Source of the DNA: JAJPXC01 sp964628905
Lineage (GTDB): Bacteria > Bacteroidota > Bacteroidia > Bacteroidales > Muribaculaceae
Direction of reading: 5' to 3'
Assembly: GCA_964628905.1 (NCBI GenBank)
Contig: CAZVNS010000054.1
Span: forward strand, 1-7,669
Length of the DNA stretch: 7,669 bases
Shown: positions 5,925 to 7,669 of the stretch, in pieces
Position numbering within the stretch: the first letter of the stretch is position 1
Layout: every line of letters begins with the position of its first letter
Program-made: the position numbers and the translations under genes
Notes under the pieces: generated by a model
The model's database searches: none
Seen by the model: only the letters and a program-made list of their open reading frames with translations
Told to the model about the DNA's origin: nothing

Positions 5925-7322
5925 TCAGAATTCGGCGTTGTTGGGTGTGCGGGGGAAGGGTATCACGTCGCGGATGTTGGTCATGCCGGTGACGAAGAGC
6001 ACAAGGCGCTCGAAACCGAGTCCGAAGCCTGAGTGGGGCACGGTGCCGAAGCGGCGTGTGTCGAGGTACCACCACATGTCCTTCATCGGTATGTGGAGAT
6101 CTTCGATGCGGCTCATGAGCTTGTCGTAGCTCTCTTCGCGCTCTGAGCCGCCGATGATCTCGCCGATGTTTGGGAACAGTACGTCCATGGCGCGTACAGT
6201 GCGGCCGTCGTCGTTGAGCTTCATGTAGAATGCCTTGATCTCCTTGGGGTAGTCGGTGAGTATGACGGGGCGCTTGAAGTGCTGCTCCACGAGGTAGCGC
6301 TCGTGCTCGCTCTGCAGGTCGATGCCCCACTCGACGGGGAACTCGAACTTATGGCCTGAGGCTTTCAGTATCTCTACGCCCTCAGTGTAGGTGAGGCGCA
6401 CGAAATCGTTGTCAATCACGAAGTTGAGCCGGTCGATAAGCTCCTTGTCGTAATGCTCGGCCAGGAACTCGATGTCGTCGCTGCAGTGGTCGAGGGCGTA
6501 GCGGATGCAGTATTTGACGAAGTCCTCGGCCAGGTCCATGTTGTCGGTGATGTCGTTGAAGGCTACCTCGGGCTCCACCATCCAGAACTCGGCGAGGTGG
6601 CGGGGAGTGTTGGAGTTTTCGGCACGGAAAGTGGGGCCGAATGTGTAGATGGCTCCCAAGGCGGTGGCTCCGAGCTCACCCTCGAGCTGTCCTGAGACGG
6701 TCAGGGCGGTGGGCTTGCCGAAGAAGTCGCAGGAATAGTCGACGGCGCCATCCTCGGTGCGTGGGAGGTTGTTGAGGTCCAGTGTGGTGACCTGGAACAT
6801 AGCCCCTGCGCCCTCGCAGTCGCTGGCGGTGATCAGGGGTGTGTTGAGGTAGTAGAAGCCGCGCTTCTGGAAGAAGCGGTGGATGGCGAATGCCAGTGCC
6901 GAGCGCACGCGCAGCACGGCGCCGAAGGTGTTGGTGCGGGGACGCAGATGGGCGATCTCGCGGAGGAACTCCAGGGAGTGCCCCTTCTTCTGCAGGGGGT
7001 ACGACTCAACATCGGCGGCGCCATAGATTTCGAAGCTTTTAGCTTGTATTTCAACCGACTGTCCTTTGCCCATCGACTCCACCAGGATGCCCTTAATGTG
7101 GATTGACGAACCGGTTGTGATGCCCTTGAGCTCATCCTCAGTAAACCGAGAGAGGTCAAACACTATCTGGATATTCTTGATTGTAGAGCCATCGTTGAGA
7201 GCCACAAACTGCACATGCTTGTTGCCACGGCGGGTACGCACCCATCCCTTGACGCTCACCTCCTTACCGAGGAGCGCCGGGTCGAAGAGGTCTACAATCC
7301 TCGTACGCTTTAATTCTGACAT
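5925..7322 (-). CDS. asnS: Asparaginyl-tRNA synthetase
   Basis: The product is 465 residues, the normal length for this class IIb aminoacyl-tRNA synthetase, which charges tRNA-Asn with asparagine in the cytoplasm. An N-terminal OB-fold anticodon-binding domain (about 20-105, GWVRTRRGNKHVQFVALNDG) precedes the catalytic core. Motif 1 lies near 150-164, motif 2 is TFRAENSNTPRHLAEFWMVE (231-250), and motif 3 is GFGLGFERLV (432-441). The frame stays open 30 codons further upstream, but that extension crosses the promoter at 7382-7412. The ATG at 7320-7322 gives the conserved MSELKRT start and was chosen. It is first in an operon with the ABC exporter and GH3-family gene. Its TGA directly touches the next gene's TTG start. 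Confidence 0.98.
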   Translation of the reverse strand: MSELKRTRIVDLFDPALLGKEVSVKGWVRTRRGNKHVQFVALNDGSTIKNIQIVFDLSRFTEDELKGITTGSSIHIKGILVESMGKGQSVEIQAKSFEIYGAADVESYPLQKKGHSLEFLREIAHLRPRTNTFGAVLRVRSALAFAIHRFFQKRGFYYLNTPLITASDCEGAGAMFQVTTLDLNNLPRTEDGAVDYSCDFFGKPTALTVSGQLEGELGATALGAIYTFGPTFRAENSNTPRHLAEFWMVEPEVAFNDITDNMDLAEDFVKYCIRYALDHCSDDIEFLAEHYDKELIDRLNFVIDNDFVRLTYTEGVEILKASGHKFEFPVEWGIDLQSEHERYLVEQHFKRPVILTDYPKEIKAFYMKLNDDGRTVRAMDVLFPNIGEIIGGSEREESYDKLMSRIEDLHIPMKDMWWYLDTRRFGTVPHSGFGLGFERLVLFVTGMTNIRDVIPFPRTPNNAEF

Positions 7323-7381
7323 AATTATGCTGTAAAATCGTTGGTTTAAGTCGCTGACTCCGGTGGAGCCGGCTTTGCGCG

Positions 7382-7412
7382 CAAAGTTACAACAAATCCC
7401 CCAAACGCGCAA
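7382..7412 (-). promoter_or_regulatory. Promoter of the asnS operon
   Basis: On the minus strand, TTG (7410-7412) is followed by a 20-base spacer and TAACTTTG (7382-7389), a full Bacteroidetes -7 match. Transcription should start near 7376, leaving a leader of about 54 nt. A 14-bp perfect palindrome (CTTTGCGCGCAAAG, 7373-7386) overlaps the -7 element and start point and could be an operator or chance. Confidence 0.8.
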
Positions 7413-7440
7413 CCCCTACCCTTGCCCGCAACCAAAAGGC

Positions 7441-7483
7441 AACGACATTAGGGACTTTAACGACCTTAGGGACTTTAACGACC
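7441..7483. repeat. 9-bp-period tandem repeat
   Basis: A perfect 18-bp unit, TTAGGGACTTTAACGACC, occurs at 7448-7465 and 7466-7483, preceded by a partial copy (7441-7447). It can also be read as alternating 9-mers, AACGACNTT and AGGGACTTT, sharing a GAC-N-TT-A core. I recall similar 9-mer-phased repeats between genes in Bacteroidales, with no known role. It lies about 30 bases upstream of the asnS promoter. Confidence 0.8.
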
Positions 7484-7508
7484 AGTAAAGAATGATAGTG
7501 GTACTGGA

Positions 7509-7528
7509 GCGGCGAAAAGCGGCGAAAA
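7509..7528. repeat. Two tandem copies of GCGGCGAAAA
   Basis: The 10-base unit GCGGCGAAAA occurs at 7509-7518 and 7519-7528, followed by further A. It lies 25 bases right of the 9-bp-period repeat. No function is evident. A paired binding site or replication slippage would both fit. Confidence 0.6.
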
Positions 7529-7669
7529 AATAATTTAATTTTAGGAGATATTGAGAGATTTTTTTCACTAAATTTGCCGGCTGTAGGGATTTGCATATTT
7601 ATCAAAGCCAATCAATTAAGGGGACTTCTATAAATTAAGTGCTTGTAAATTAGAAAAATAATTTGTATC

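Larger units (their letters stand above)
7413..7669. other. AT-rich upstream region without a supported gene
   Basis: This end of the window holds two short tandem repeats and otherwise AT-rich DNA. I see no tRNA, no convincing reading frame and no intrinsic terminator. A weak TTTG (7573-7576), 19-base spacer, TATTTATC combination points right but matches the -7 pattern poorly. The only leftward frame (74 codons from 7611) runs through the repeats and into the asnS promoter. Confidence 0.5.

Noticed and set aside
7323..7412. A 30-residue N-terminal extension of asnS
   Set aside because: It would be encoded within the promoter and leader. The ATG at 7320-7322 gives the normal length and conserved start.
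7387..7611. A 74-codon minus-strand frame with VVKVP repeats
   Set aside because: The repeats come from the 9-bp-period DNA repeat. The frame ends inside the asnS promoter and has no promoter or family signal of its own.

Overview
The window looks like a chromosomal segment of a Bacteroidales bacterium, with gut Muribaculaceae or Bacteroides relatives as the likeliest source. Three near-perfect Bacteroidetes-type promoters (TTG/TTTG, 20-nt spacer, TAnnTTTG) are visible. Genes start after AT-rich leaders without clear Shine-Dalgarno sequences, the tRNA does not encode CCA, and the proteins resemble that lineage. Every credible gene lies on the minus strand, so transcription runs right to left.

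Right half (about 2490-7412): a GC-rich, tightly packed operon. A promoter at 7382-7412 drives asnS (asparaginyl-tRNA synthetase). The asnS stop codon directly abuts a TTG start for an MsbA-type ABC exporter, and 9 bases further on is a GH3-family (ANL adenylate-forming) enzyme. The operon ends in a stretch whose RNA is almost free of G, a good candidate for Rho-dependent termination. Upstream of asnS is a gene-free AT-rich segment with two short tandem repeats.

Middle (about 2277-2488): a complete tRNA-Asp(GTC) unit with its own promoter and a strong intrinsic terminator.

Left half (1-2276): a more AT-rich accessory-looking region downstream of the tRNA. About 540 bases without a protein gene (1741-2276) hold a GC-rich, foldable block, a strong leftward promoter, and a 173-nt imperfect palindrome that folds into a long bulged rod. 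The last is a candidate structured RNA (6S-like in size and shape, unproven) or a leader structure. A TRL-family small lipoprotein follows, then two translationally coupled, AT-rich genes of unknown function (a secreted protein and a lipoprotein). The last gene's stop codon lies inside a 161-bp element with 30-bp imperfect terminal inverted repeats and a concentric 10-bp hairpin, which could be a MITE or an invertible segment. The first 129 bases are GC-rich with C-runs and hold no gene I can support.

The strongest candidates for something undescribed are the rod-like palindrome at 1821-1993, the GC-rich folded block at 2161-2270, and the inverted-repeat element at 130-290. None is proven here.
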